Origin: JAVBLK01 sp031553565
Lineage (GTDB): Bacteria > Bacillota > Clostridia > Christensenellales > DUVY01
Direction: 5' to 3'
NCBI GenBank assembly: GCA_031553565.1
Contig: JAVBLK010000024.1
Location: forward strand, 1 to 38,524
Length of the DNA stretch: 38,524 nt
The notes beneath the pieces were generated by a model. It was not told the origin of the DNA. It did no database searches and was given only the letters and a program-made list of their open reading frames with translations. The position numbers and the translations under genes are program-made. Below, in pieces: positions 7,778 through 18,300 of the stretch; within the stretch, counting starts at the first letter, position 1, and the number at the start of each line of letters is the position of its first letter.

Positions 7778-10003
7778 GTGGTTTTAAAAGGCAGCGTAGA
7801 AAACATAATATTCGTCAACGAGGAGAACGGCTATACCATATTCGACCTTGTGTCGGAAAACGAGCTGGTCACCGTCACCGGCGCCTTCCCGAACCTTTGC
7901 GAGGGTGAGGAGCTTATTCTGACCGGCGAGTATACGATAAACCCGAAGTACGGGCGGCAGTTCAACGCCGTTTCGGCGGACAGGCGCGTGCCGACAGACG
8001 AATACGCGCTGTCGAGATATCTTGGCAGCGGCCTGATAAAGGGCGTGGGGCCCGTCACGGCGGCGGCGATCGTGCAGAAATTCGGGAAAAAGACCGTGCA
8101 GGTGATCGAGAATTCGCCGCACTTCCTCTCTGAGATCAAGGGGATCACAAAGGCAAAGGCGCAGGAGATCGGCCGCGCCTTTTCCGAAATAAAGCGGATG
8201 CAGGCGGCTATGCTTTTCCTGCAAAAATACGACCTTTCCTTAAACCTTTCCCTAAAGATCTTCCAGGAATACGGCGACGATACCGAAAAGCTGTTATCTG
8301 AAAACCCCTACCGCCTGGTCGAGGAGATCGAGGGCGTAGGCTTTTTAAGCGCGGACAGGATCGCGCAGAAGATGGGGGTGGAGCCCGAAAGCCAGTACCG
8401 TTTGCGCGCGGGGATAAGCTATTGTTTGGAAAACGCGGCGCAGACCTCGGGCAATACATATCTGCCCGAGCCTTTGCTGATTGACGGGCTGAAGAGCCTT
8501 TTGCGCTGCGAGATAGACGAGGATACCTATATTTCGGCCAAGAAAGACCTCATAATAAACGGCAGGATCAAGGCGGTTGCCGACGAGGAGCAGGGCTTTT
8601 GCAGGGTCGCGCTGTGCCGCTATTACGCCGCGGAAAAGAGTATCGCGGCAAGGCTGATAAAAATAATAAGCGGCGTAAGCGCGCTTTCGGCAGATCCCGA
8701 CGGCGAGATCGCCGACTATGAAAGGCTGCACGATATCGAGTTTGCGGGAAAGCAGCGCGAGGCCGTAAGGGCGGCGGTAAACGGCGCGGTTACCGTCATT
8801 ACGGGCGGCCCCGGCACGGGCAAGACTACGATCGTAAAGGGCATAATATACGTCCTGAAAAAGCGCGGGATAAAAACCGTGCTGTGCGCGCCGACGGGCA
8901 GGGCGGCAAAACGCCTTTCACAATCGACCGGCGAGGATGCCAAGACTATCCACAGGACGCTGGAGGCCGACTTTTCGCGCGGCGGCGGCAGTTATTTTAC
9001 GTACAACGAGAGGAACCCGCTGGACGCCGGCTGCGTCATAGTCGACGAGGTGTCGATGGTGGACGCGCAGCTGATGGCGGCGCTTTTGAAGGCTGTTAGG
9101 AGCGGGTCGCGCCTGATCCTTGTCGGCGACAAGGATCAGCTGCCGTCTGTCGGGGCGGGCAATGTCCTCGCCGATATCCTGCATTCGGGGAAGGTGCCCG
9201 CAGTTTATCTGGACACGATCTTCCGGCAGGCCGAAAGCAGCCAGATAATTGTCAACGCGCACAGCATCAACAAGGGGATAATGCCCGACCTCAATAAAAA
9301 AGACAGCGATTTTTTCTTTTCGCCCAAGGAAAGCGGCGGCGATATCAACAGCACCGTTTTGGAAATGTGTACGCGCCGCATCCCCGAATTCCTCAATATA
9401 GAGCCCCTTTCGATACAGGTGCTTGCGCCGATGAAGAACGGCCTGTGCGGTATCGATAACATAAACGCCGGGCTGCAGAACCTTCTGAACCCGCCGTCCC
9501 CGCTTAAGCGCGAAATAAAGCTGGAAAACATCATTTTCAGGACGGGCGACAAGGTCATGCAGACGCAGAATAATTATAATATCGAATGGCGCAGGGCAGG
9601 GGCAGGATTCTCCGGCGGCGGAACCGGGGTCTTTAACGGCGATATCGGAATAATATCCGAGGTGACGGAGGACAACGAGCTGCTTGTCATGTTCGAGGAT
9701 GATAAAGCCGTAAAGTACGCAAGGAACGAGATCGGCCAGCTGACGCTCGCCTATGCCATCACGATACACAAGAGCCAGGGGTGCGAGTTCGACGTCGTTA
9801 TCATCCCCGTCATATCGGGCAGCTATATGATACTGACGCGGAACCTTTTATATACCTCCGTAACGCGGGCGAAAAAAATGTGCGTGCTGGTCGGCAGCCG
9901 CGAAAATATAGGCCGCATGGTCAGGAACAACTATACCGCCGAAAGGTATACTATGCTTTGTTCGCTTTTAGAAACCGAATGGGATAAACATATAGATATA
10001 TAA
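7778..10003 (+). CDS. recD2: RecD2-type 5'-3' DNA helicase
   Basis: 741 aa, a superfamily 1B helicase of the RecD/TraA-like family that works without RecBC and takes part in replication-fork and recombinational repair. The N-terminal domain has helix-hairpin-helix-like segments (GLIKGVGPVTAAAI, about 85-98; VEEIEGVGFLSAD, about 181-193). Walker A GGPGTGKTT is at 343-351, Walker B VDEVSM at 422-427, motif III GDKDQLPSVGAGNVL from 450, and the C-terminal UvrD-like motif AITIHKSQG near 660. The start is GTG at 7778 with GGAAG about 9 bases upstream; it fits the family N-terminus (VLKGSVENIIF). The stop codon lies exactly at the edge of a truncated repeat element. The neighbours addA/addB and comF suggest a DNA-processing district. 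Confidence 0.95.
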   Translation: MVLKGSVENIIFVNEENGYTIFDLVSENELVTVTGAFPNLCEGEELILTGEYTINPKYGRQFNAVSADRRVPTDEYALSRYLGSGLIKGVGPVTAAAIVQKFGKKTVQVIENSPHFLSEIKGITKAKAQEIGRAFSEIKRMQAAMLFLQKYDLSLNLSLKIFQEYGDDTEKLLSENPYRLVEEIEGVGFLSADRIAQKMGVEPESQYRLRAGISYCLENAAQTSGNTYLPEPLLIDGLKSLLRCEIDEDTYISAKKDLIINGRIKAVADEEQGFCRVALCRYYAAEKSIAARLIKIISGVSALSADPDGEIADYERLHDIEFAGKQREAVRAAVNGAVTVITGGPGTGKTTIVKGIIYVLKKRGIKTVLCAPTGRAAKRLSQSTGEDAKTIHRTLEADFSRGGGSYFTYNERNPLDAGCVIVDEVSMVDAQLMAALLKAVRSGSRLILVGDKDQLPSVGAGNVLADILHSGKVPAVYLDTIFRQAESSQIIVNAHSINKGIMPDLNKKDSDFFFSPKESGGDINSTVLEMCTRRIPEFLNIEPLSIQVLAPMKNGLCGIDNINAGLQNLLNPPSPLKREIKLENIIFRTGDKVMQTQNNYNIEWRRAGAGFSGGGTGVFNGDIGIISEVTEDNELLVMFEDDKAVKYARNEIGQLTLAYAITIHKSQGCEFDVVIIPVISGSYMILTRNLLYTSVTRAKKMCVLVGSRENIGRMVRNNYTAERYTMLCSLLETEWDKHIDI

Positions 10004-10052
10004 AGGAACCACTGAATAATTCGGCAAAATTTACCGCGGCGTCTTTTTCGCC
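10001..10052 (+). repeat. Truncated copy of the 164-bp inverted-repeat element at the recD2 stop
   Basis: The sequence beginning TAAAGGAACCACTGAATAAT matches one end of the element found intact at 33681 (reverse strand) and 38078, and continues to GCGTCTTTTTCGCC before similarity is lost. The terminal TA and first A of the element form the recD2 stop codon. The gap between recD2 and the convergent comF is only 85 bases, most of it this fragment. Confidence 0.75.
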
Positions 10053-10088
10053 CTAAGTAAGAAGCAATTTGGTGAGCCTGCGCAGCCG

Positions 10089-10898
10089 TCATTTGCCTTC
10101 GCCGGTCGCCAATGTCAAAACATACACGGCTTTTGTCCCGGCCTTTTTCAAAACCTTCGCGCATTCGTTCGCCGTACTGCCCGTCGTGAAGATATCGTCT
10201 ATCAGCAGTATGTTTTTCTTTTTCAGCCGCGTCTTGTCAAAGCCGCCTGTGACAGCGTACGCGCCCTCGACGTTTTTCGCCCTTTCCGCGGCGGGCAGAA
10301 GCGCCTGTTTCCTGGTTGTGCGGACCTCGGCCAGCGCGTCCGGCAAAAGCGGAAGGCCGGTTTCCTTGCAGAATAACTCCGACAAAACCTGCGATTGGTT
10401 ATAGCCGCGGCTCTTTGTTTTTATCTTGTCCGAGGGGACGAACGTAACGGCATCTATGCCGTATGGTTTTAATTCCCGCACGTAATAATCCGCCATCATC
10501 CGCGCAAAGTACGGCGCAAGGAATTTATCGCCCGCTTTATAATCCTTGACAAGCTTTGCCGCGGCGCTGCGGTAAAGTACGGGCGCGCGGGCAAGGGCGA
10601 ATTCTCTTTCCGTAAATTTGCACGTCTGGCAGAACTCGGACATGTTTTGCAGCGCGACGCCGCATTTTAAACAGATATTTTCAGTCGTGAACGGGAAATC
10701 CTTACGGCATTTTTTGCATAAACAATAGTCGTCATCCGCGGGGAGCTCGTCGCCGCAGGAAATACACTTTATCCCCTCCGGGAAGAACGCGTTTGAAATG
10801 CCGCGCAAAATACGCTTAAAAAAAGAAGCTTCCGGACGGCTTCCGCTGCCGGCTCCGCTATTATCGTCATCGTTTTCCGGCGGCCTACGATCCGTCAT
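10089..10898 (-). CDS. comF: ComF-family phosphoribosyltransferase-like protein
   Basis: 269 aa. ComF proteins combine a zinc-binding N-terminus with a phosphoribosyltransferase-like domain; they are required for DNA uptake in competent bacteria but are widespread in species not known to be competent. Residues 1-40 are a polar extension. Zinc-ribbon cysteines are at C45/C48, C59/C61/C64, C76/C79 and C90/C93. The PRPP-loop motif LLIDDIFTTGST lies at about 231-242. The start overlaps the stop of the upstream lipoprotein gene (ATGA), so the two are translationally coupled, an unusual partner. No other competence genes are in the window. Confidence 0.9.
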   Translation of the reverse strand: MTDRRPPENDDDNSGAGSGSRPEASFFKRILRGISNAFFPEGIKCISCGDELPADDDYCLCKKCRKDFPFTTENICLKCGVALQNMSEFCQTCKFTEREFALARAPVLYRSAAAKLVKDYKAGDKFLAPYFARMMADYYVRELKPYGIDAVTFVPSDKIKTKSRGYNQSQVLSELFCKETGLPLLPDALAEVRTTRKQALLPAAERAKNVEGAYAVTGGFDKTRLKKKNILLIDDIFTTGSTANECAKVLKKAGTKAVYVLTLATGEGK

Positions 10899-11866
10899 TT
10901 TACCGTTGTGTAGCTTTTCAGCGTGTACGAACTGACCTGCGACACCTTGCCGTCTTTAAGCAGAGGCTGCTCATAGCCCAGAAGCAGGCACGACCTTATC
11001 AGCGAGGGCGTGCCCGAGATCATCAGCTTGTCGCTCAATGAATAGAAGCAATACAGCGGCGCGCCTTTTGCAAAAGCGATATTTACGGAAACGATATTCT
11101 TTCCGTTGCCGTCGGTAGGCAGTGACAAGAGGCTTCCCTTATAATCCGCCACGCCGCTGTCGGCGACAGTTAATTGGCCCGCCGCCGAAACCGTGCCGTA
11201 CGACATATAGTCGGTCAGGTTGAATAAATTGTACGCCTGGGAATAGTTCAGCTTTAATTTAGTGCCCTCGATACTTGTGCTCATAAGCGCCGAGCCGAGG
11301 TAGAAAAGCTGGCAGTCGTCAAAAACGCCCGAGAGCGCCTTGGGCTTTATGCTGATTGCCCTGGTCCCGGCCGCGTCGGTGATCATACCCGCGCCCGCCG
11401 TTTTTCCGACAGGGTAGGTGAATTCTGCCGAAAAGCTCTTATCGGATAAATCGTATTTTTTGGAGGTTTCCAAAGAGACGCTCTTTTTTACGCTGACGGG
11501 CGACATAGTGCCGTCAAACGCCCTGAAAACGACCTCGCTGTGCGCGGTGTCCGTAAGCCCGGCGTAGTCGATCCCGTCCGCGGCGAAATACGGCGGGGTG
11601 GAGGCATACTTTAAGGTAACGTCCATGGTTATCTGCGCCAGCGTGTCGTCCAGCTTTTTGTATTCCAGGGTCATTTGCGAAACGCCGTCGGTGTATACCG
11701 TTTTATTATCGGCCGAGCCGTTGTTTATCTCAAACGCGTAAACCGCTTTTTCGTAGCCGTCCTTAACGACCGAGGCCATCGAGCCGAAGGTCGGAACAGC
11801 CGCCGCGCAGCCGATCAGGATGATTGCAGTTAAAACAGCCGCCGCCGCGGCAAAAATCTTTTTCAT
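10895..11866 (-). CDS. Predicted lipoprotein of unknown function
   Basis: 323 aa from the chosen ATG (11866). A longer frame reaches 11947, but the internal MKKIF start gives a proper lipoprotein signal: a KK charge, a hydrophobic stretch of 15 residues and lipobox LIGC with C20. The mature part is Ser/Thr/Tyr-rich, beta-strand-like, and matches no family I recognise. An extended -10 (TGC TATAAT) lies so close that transcription should begin about 3 bases before the ATG, giving an almost leaderless message; no ribosome-binding site is visible. It overlaps comF by 4 bases. Confidence 0.75.
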   Translation of the reverse strand: MKKIFAAAAAVLTAIILIGCAAAVPTFGSMASVVKDGYEKAVYAFEINNGSADNKTVYTDGVSQMTLEYKKLDDTLAQITMDVTLKYASTPPYFAADGIDYAGLTDTAHSEVVFRAFDGTMSPVSVKKSVSLETSKKYDLSDKSFSAEFTYPVGKTAGAGMITDAAGTRAISIKPKALSGVFDDCQLFYLGSALMSTSIEGTKLKLNYSQAYNLFNLTDYMSYGTVSAAGQLTVADSGVADYKGSLLSLPTDGNGKNIVSVNIAFAKGAPLYCFYSLSDKLMISGTPSLIRSCLLLGYEQPLLKDGKVSQVSSYTLKSYTTVK

Positions 11867-11875
11867 AACGGGGAT

Positions 11876-11884
11876 ATTATAGCA
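11876..11884 (-). promoter_or_regulatory. Extended -10 promoter of the lipoprotein-comF unit
   Basis: On the minus strand TGC TATAAT ends at 11876; no -35 match is seen at normal spacing. The predicted start is near 11869, three bases before the ATG. Confidence 0.55.
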
Positions 11885-11998
11885 TAAATCCGCCGCCTTG
11901 GGATAATAAAAAACCGCGGCAAAAGCGGCCGGCAAAAAAACGGCCAAAAGCCGCCGGAGGAAATGGCGGTATATATGCTGCCTTGCGTAAGCTTTCCG

Positions 11999-12007
11999 TG
12001 TTATAAT
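11999..12007 (+). promoter_or_regulatory. Extended -10 promoter of addB with predicted leaderless start
   Basis: TGT TATAAT occupies 11999-12007. With normal -10 geometry the first transcribed base would be about 12014, the A of the addB ATG. An in-frame TAA immediately precedes the ATG, so no upstream start is possible. No -35 is evident. Confidence 0.55.
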
Positions 12008-12013
12008 ATATAA

Positions 12014-15000
12014 ATGCAGGGCGCGAAGGAAAAGGATCCCAAAATACTTAAGATAATAACCGGCGTTACTTATGCGGCGGCGGCGGATGCCGCGCTTAAG
12101 GAAATAGACCCCCGAAAAAAGACTGTCGTGCTGACGCCCGACAGGTTTACGTTTGCAACCGAGCGGCGGCTGTTAAAAATACTGGATATCCCCGGCAGCC
12201 TGGAAATAAGCGTCCACAGCTTTGACCGCCTGTTTTACGCGGTCTGCGGCACGGCGAAAACTATGCCCGCCGCATCCGCCATAATGCTGCTGCAAAAAAT
12301 CATTTCAGAGAACCTTAAGGAACTGAAATGCTTTAAACGCAGTGCGGAATTCCCCGGCTTCGCCGAAAAAATATACGGAGTGATCAGCGCGTTCAAGGCT
12401 AACCGCGTGCCGCCGGAGGCCGTGCCGGAAAATCTGCCCGACAGCGCGCTTTCTAAAAAGCTTTCGGATATAATCTTCCTTTACCGCAAATATACTGAGG
12501 CGGCGGCCGGATACCTTGATATATACGACAGGATGAGCCGCTTGTCCGGCTATATCGCATCAGGCGGGGCGGGCGGCTGCCGCGTGGTCCTGTGCGGATT
12601 TGACAGCTTGAACGCGCTGGAGCTGGATATCGTAAAACAATTCCTTGCCGCCGGCTGCTGCGTCACGGCGGCGACGGCTTACCGCGAGGGGCATCCGTTT
12701 TATCCCGGCGGCCTTGCCGCCGCGCTTACCGCGGCCGCGGCAGAGGCCGGCGCCGCAGTTGAAACCGCCGCCGCGCCGCTGCCGGAGTCAGCCGTGGTTT
12801 TCCGGCACTTATACGATAATCCGGGCATATACGCGTCCGAACCGGTCGTGATCAAGGATAACTCCGTCAGCATATTCGAGGCCGAGAATATATACGCCGA
12901 GGTCAGGAAAGCGGCCGAGATGATCTCGGTCTATACGCGGCGCGGCTACCGGTTTTCCGATATAGCCGTCGTATGCCCCTGCCCGTCCGAGTACGAGCCG
13001 GCGGTCAGCAGCATCTTTCCGCAGTACGGGATCAGTTTTTTTATCAGCGCGCCGGCGCCCCTGCTTAATCACCCGCTGTATTCCTATATCGCGGCAGGCG
13101 TAGACGCGGTCGCAAAGGGCTATGCCGCGGCGGACGTGCTGGCCTTTATCAAGAGCCCTTATTCGGGCATTTACGGTATCACCGGCGGCGAAGTAAATAT
13201 TTTTGAGAATTACTGCATCGCGTTCGGCATAACGCGCGGCGGCTTTTTCGAGCCGTTCACCTTTGCCCGTGAAAAGGAGGAGGAGGAGCTTAAAGTCGCC
13301 GAATGCGTACGAAAAAAGCTGGCGGCCGCGCTGAAGCCGTTCTCTAACGCCGCAGCGTCGGGCGGCTGGCCGCAGCTGATAAACGATATTCTGGACAGCG
13401 GCGCGGACGTTACGGACGGACTTACGGCGCTTGCGCCGTACCGCACCGCCGAGCTGCTGCGTCAGGGCGGCGACGGCTTTTCCGCGATCGCGGCCGAGAT
13501 GAACAGGATATTTTCGGGCGCGCATATAAGCCCGCGGCAGTTTAAAGAGGTTTTAAGGCGCGGCTGCGAGATCTTTTCGATCAGCGCGATTCCCGAAACG
13601 CAGGATTGCGTCGCCGTCGGGGACATAGGCAGCGTACGGCTGGCATCGCCAAAGATCCTGTTTATGTGGGGCGCGTGCGACGGGAAATTCCCCGCCGAGG
13701 GCGAGGATACCGGAATGATAAACGATACCGATATCGGGACGCTTTTGGCGGGCGGCGTTAAATACGAGCCGTCCGCGCTGGAGTCCGAGATACGCGCGTC
13801 CAGCGAGGTATATATCGCGTCAATAACGCCGAAAAACGCGCTGCATATCTCTTACCCCGCGGTCACGCCCCTGGGTGCGGCCTCCGCGCCTGCAAAGCTT
13901 ATATCCGACATAAGCCGCGTTGTCAGAAAGAACGGCTTGCCGCTGATGCCTTACGACAAAAATTATGATATTTTCAACCTGCCGGGCCTTGCCGACAGGG
14001 CGCGCGCGGCGTCGCTTTCCGGCGATATTTTCGCGCCAACGCTGTCGGCGGCGCTGCGCTCCCATGCGGTGCTTTCGGCTGCGTACAAAAATACCGGCTC
14101 GGACGGCGGCGCGGAGATCACCGCATTAAGGCGCGCGCTTATCGATAAGGGCGCGCTGGCCCCGGGCGGGGAACGGCGGCGGTACGCGCCTGAAATGCGG
14201 GAGGTAGACAATGCCGCAGGCCTGTTCTTTTACCGCTCCGCCACCAAGGTTTCGCAGGTGGAAAGCTTTTATTCATGCGCGTTCTCACATTTTCTTGAAT
14301 ATGGGTTAAGGCTGAAGGAACGGCGCGTTTCGCGCCCCGACGCGGCGAATATCGGCACGCTGCTCCACGCGGTTTTAGAAAGCTTTATGAAGGAAGGGAT
14401 GAAACGGCAGGGCGGCGAGGTGTTTGATTCGGTCATAAGCGCAAAAGACTACGCGCCTCTTCTAAAGGATAAAAATAACGCGCCGCTTATAAAGCGGCTG
14501 AGGAACGAGTGCGGGACGGCCTGCGCCGCGCTGAAAACGCAGCAGGAATATTCGCGCTTTACGCCGGCGCTGTTCGAGCCGGACTTTTTAAACGAGCCGG
14601 GCTTTACGCCGCTTATTATAAAAGCGGACGGCAGGGAAATAAAGCTTTCCGGAAAGATCGACCGTGCCGACTTTTTTTCGGCGGACGGCAAAAAATACGC
14701 GCGCGTCATCGATTACAAGAGCGGCGCGTCGCCGGTGAAATTTTCATACGGCGGGCTCTACAAGGGGACCGGCCTGCAATTGATGGTCTACCTTGCGTAC
14801 CTGCGCGGAAACGGGTATCTGCCCGCGGGCGCGTTCTATTTCCGCGTGCACGACGGCAGGCGCGGCGGCTTCCGTATGAACGGCGTGGTCTGCGGCGGGG
14901 ACGGCTTGCCCGCAGCCATGGATCTGCGCCTTTTGGATTGCGGGACAAGGAGCGATATCATCCCCTGCGAAACGACGGCGAAGGGCGCGTACAAAAAGGC

Positions 15001-15241
15001 GGCCTACGTTGTGACGGCGGAGGAGATGCACGGCCTCCTGGATTACGCGCTTTTAAAGGTGCGGCTGGCCGCCGCAAGGATAGGCGCGGGCGAGTGCGCA
15101 TGCGTACCGCTTGACGGCGCGTGTAAGTTCTGCCGGTACGGCGGTATCTGCCTTTTTGATCAGGAGAACGGCGTCGTCAGAAAACCCGAGATGTCAGTCA
15201 GGAAGGCGGCGGACCTTTTTGAAGGCGATATATTCAGCTGA
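12014..15241 (+). CDS. addB: AddB subunit of the AddAB helicase-nuclease
   Basis: 1075 aa (B. subtilis AddB is somewhat longer). AddAB resects double-strand breaks for RecA loading, replacing RecBCD in many Bacillota. The C-terminal nuclease domain is complete: IDYKSG with D900/K902, and the four cysteines of the structural iron-sulfur cluster (C755 in the SCAFSHFLEYG segment; C1037, C1040, C1046 in CKFCRYGGIC). The N-terminus, where AddB usually has a Walker A P-loop, reads ITGVTYAAAADA (residues 15-26), with neither the GK nor the glycine spacing. The TPDRFTFATE segment that normally follows is present, so the N-terminus is aligned and the motif appears lost. The message is probably leaderless. 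addA follows after a short gap. Confidence 0.92.
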   Translation: MQGAKEKDPKILKIITGVTYAAAADAALKEIDPRKKTVVLTPDRFTFATERRLLKILDIPGSLEISVHSFDRLFYAVCGTAKTMPAASAIMLLQKIISENLKELKCFKRSAEFPGFAEKIYGVISAFKANRVPPEAVPENLPDSALSKKLSDIIFLYRKYTEAAAGYLDIYDRMSRLSGYIASGGAGGCRVVLCGFDSLNALELDIVKQFLAAGCCVTAATAYREGHPFYPGGLAAALTAAAAEAGAAVETAAAPLPESAVVFRHLYDNPGIYASEPVVIKDNSVSIFEAENIYAEVRKAAEMISVYTRRGYRFSDIAVVCPCPSEYEPAVSSIFPQYGISFFISAPAPLLNHPLYSYIAAGVDAVAKGYAAADVLAFIKSPYSGIYGITGGEVNIFENYCIAFGITRGGFFEPFTFAREKEEEELKVAECVRKKLAAALKPFSNAAASGGWPQLINDILDSGADVTDGLTALAPYRTAELLRQGGDGFSAIAAEMNRIFSGAHISPRQFKEVLRRGCEIFSISAIPETQDCVAVGDIGSVRLASPKILFMWGACDGKFPAEGEDTGMINDTDIGTLLAGGVKYEPSALESEIRASSEVYIASITPKNALHISYPAVTPLGAASAPAKLISDISRVVRKNGLPLMPYDKNYDIFNLPGLADRARAASLSGDIFAPTLSAALRSHAVLSAAYKNTGSDGGAEITALRRALIDKGALAPGGERRRYAPEMREVDNAAGLFFYRSATKVSQVESFYSCAFSHFLEYGLRLKERRVSRPDAANIGTLLHAVLESFMKEGMKRQGGEVFDSVISAKDYAPLLKDKNNAPLIKRLRNECGTACAALKTQQEYSRFTPALFEPDFLNEPGFTPLIIKADGREIKLSGKIDRADFFSADGKKYARVIDYKSGASPVKFSYGGLYKGTGLQLMVYLAYLRGNGYLPAGAFYFRVHDGRRGGFRMNGVVCGGDGLPAAMDLRLLDCGTRSDIIPCETTAKGAYKKAAYVVTAEEMHGLLDYALLKVRLAAARIGAGECACVPLDGACKFCRYGGICLFDQENGVVRKPEMSVRKAADLFEGDIFS

Positions 15242-15306
15242 TACTGATCCGCATAAGGGCGGCAACAGGCGGCTTATCAAACGATTTGAGCGGAAAACAG
15301 GAAAAA

Positions 15307-18300
15307 ATGGCGCAAAAGAAAAAAAGCGATAACTTAATACGCTGGACAAGCGGCCAGGAAACGGCGATAACGGACGGATCGAACAGGATCCTTGTCGCCG
15401 CATCCGCCGGCAGCGGCAAGACCTCGGTCATGATACAGCGCGCGGCCGCCTTGATCGAGGCCGGCGCCGGCCTTAAGGATATGCTGATCGTGACCTTCAC
15501 CGTAAACGCCGCCGCGGAGATGAAAACAAGGCTGTACAGGCTGCTGGAGGAAAAGCGGACGGGGGTGCGGCGCGAGGATCTGAACCTGGCCGACATCGGC
15601 ACGCTGCACTCATTCTGCAAAAAGCTGATAACACGTTTTTTCTACAAGCTGGATATCGACCCCGGCTTTGTTATCGCTAACGCTTCCGAGACCGGCGCGT
15701 TCCGTTCCGAGGCCGCTGACGGCGTGATCGGTCATTTTCTAGGCGCCGGCGACGCCGTGTTTTCCGAGATGGCCGACTACCTCTCGAAGGGGCGGCGGGA
15801 CGAGGCGTTAAAGGGTGCGGTAACCGCCATATATGATTACTCGCACAACAGCGCCGAACCTGAAAAGTGGCTGGCGGCGGCGGATAATTTTATTAAGGCC
15901 AGTGACGCCGGGTCTGACGCCGCGCTTGCCGCGTATGCCGCTAAGCTGGCGGAGGCCGCCGCGCTTTTTTCCGAAAAGTACGACGCGGTGAAGCGCAAGG
16001 AGGCGCGGCTGGACTTCATCGACCTGGAGCGGTACGCGCTGGAGCTTATGAAAGACCCGGAGGTCATGGCGTTCGTTTCACAAAAGTACAAATACATATT
16101 CGTGGACGAGTACCAGGATATCAACCCTAAGCAGGAGGAAATAATCCGCGCGGCGTCGCAAGGCGGCAGCCTGTTCATGGTGGGCGACGCAAAGCAGAGT
16201 ATTTACGGCTTCCGTTCGTGCGACCCCAAGATCTTTTCGGACAAAATGCGCGACGCGGCGCATCATAAAATAATCCTGTTAAACGATAATTTCAGGAGCC
16301 GGCCGGAGATCCTTAAATATTGCGACGACATATTTTCAAGGCTTATGACCGAAGAAACCTGCGGCATCGATTATGCGGGCGGCAGTATTTTCAATGCGGG
16401 CGCGGTATACGACGATGTTTCCGGCTTTCCCGCCGTATCCTGCCGGTTCGTAACGGGCGGCGGCGCCGAGGAAGAGGCGCGTCTGATCGCGGCCGCGATC
16501 GCGGATCTGTTAAAAGAAAAGATATATTTTCCCAAGGAAGGCTTGTCCCGGCGGATCGAATACGGCGACATAGCGATACTTACCCCGGTGATCCGCGGCG
16601 CGTATCCCCGCGCAGTGATAAAGGCGCTGACCGCCGCAGGGGTGCCGGTAAAGAGCGAGGTCAGCCGCGACCTTTTCGCCTTGCCGGAGGTCAGTCTGCT
16701 TATCGACTTTTTAGCCATAATAGACAATCCGCTGCAGGACATACCGCTGGCGGCCGTTATGCGCAGCAGCTTTTTCCGGTTTACCGATAACGAGCTTGCA
16801 TGCATCAGGCTGTCCGCACCCTCCGCAGGATATTTTCACGAATGCGTTTTTGGCGGCCGCGGCGCGAATATTTCCGGCGGGCTGAAAAGCAAGCTTACCG
16901 CGTTTACAGCCGAGCTGGACAGGCTGAAAAAACTTTCGGGCGCGGTTACGGCGGCGCAGCTGCTGGAGAGCATATGCGCCGGATATGACTACATGGGCGA
17001 TATAATGGCGGGGGACTTGGGCGAGGAAACCGCCGCAGGGATAGAGACATTTATCGATATCGTTAGGAACGATCCGTTATGTTTGACCCTCGGCGGCTTT
17101 ATAGCCGCTGCAAACGCCCTCAGTGAGGCCGGCGAATCCGAGCCCGCGCCGCCCGCGGGAGCAAACGTCAGGGTCTCGACCATACACCACGCCAAGGGTA
17201 TGGAGTTTCCCGTCGTCATAATGATGGCGGCGGGCTTAAAATTTACCGACAAAAATATCCGCCGCGATATAATCGCCGACAGGGATATGGGCATCGCGGT
17301 CAAGCCGCAGTCGGAGGACGAGCGGGCGACGCGCAGCGCCGCCTTTTATCAGATCGCGAAAAAGCGTTTTGCCGAGGAGTGCCGGGAAAAAATGCGGCTG
17401 CTGTACGTCGCGCTGACAAGGGCGAAGAACCACCTTATAATAACGGCGTCCGGCGCGGGGGAGGGCGGCCCGTGCGCCGGTGCCGGTCCGGACAGTATAA
17501 ACGGGGAAGAGGCGGCCGGGCCGGAGGACAGCGGCAGCGCGGCGGAAAACGAAAATCCGGCGCTGGTCGGGAAAAGCTTTTTGTATTGGCTGGAGAATAT
17601 CAGGTCAAGCCGTTGCGAATACAGATATTACAGCGCGGAGGAATGTATAAGGCCCGGCGAGGGAGCCTGCCGCGCCGTGCCGGCGGCTGCCGATCCCCTG
17701 TTTATTCAAGCGTACTCGGCCGCGCCCGACAAAATATATCCGTTTGCGGCTGCCGCGGCCGCGCCGGCGAAGACGACTGCGACACGGCTTAACGCCGAGG
17801 CGCAGCGCGGGCAGGAGCAGCTCTTTTCTGACGAATACGCGGGCGAGGACAGGTTGACTGCTGGTCACGCCGGCGGCGGCAGAGAGGCGGGCATCGCCTA
17901 CCACGCGCTGTTTAAACACATAAATCTTGCCGCCGTTACAAACAATGAAATAAAGGCTGAGATCGCTGCCCTGGTAAGGGACGGGAAGCTCGCTGCGGAC
18001 GCAGCCGCGCTGATAAATGCGGACAAGGTTTCTGCGGTTATGCGCAGCGCGCTGATGGACAGGGCCAGAAAGGCGGACAGGGTATGGCGCGAACAGGATT
18101 TCCTTTACACCTTGAAGGAAAACGGCGCCGAAACGCTGGTGCAGGGAACGATCGACCTTATGTTTACCGAAAACGGAGGGCTGGTGATAGCGGACTATAA
18201 GCTGTCGTCGCGGCCGGCGGGAACGGTCGCGGGATATTACAGAAAGCAGCTGGAGATATACGCCGCCGCAGCGTCAAGCATCCTGAAGCTTGAGGTCAGG

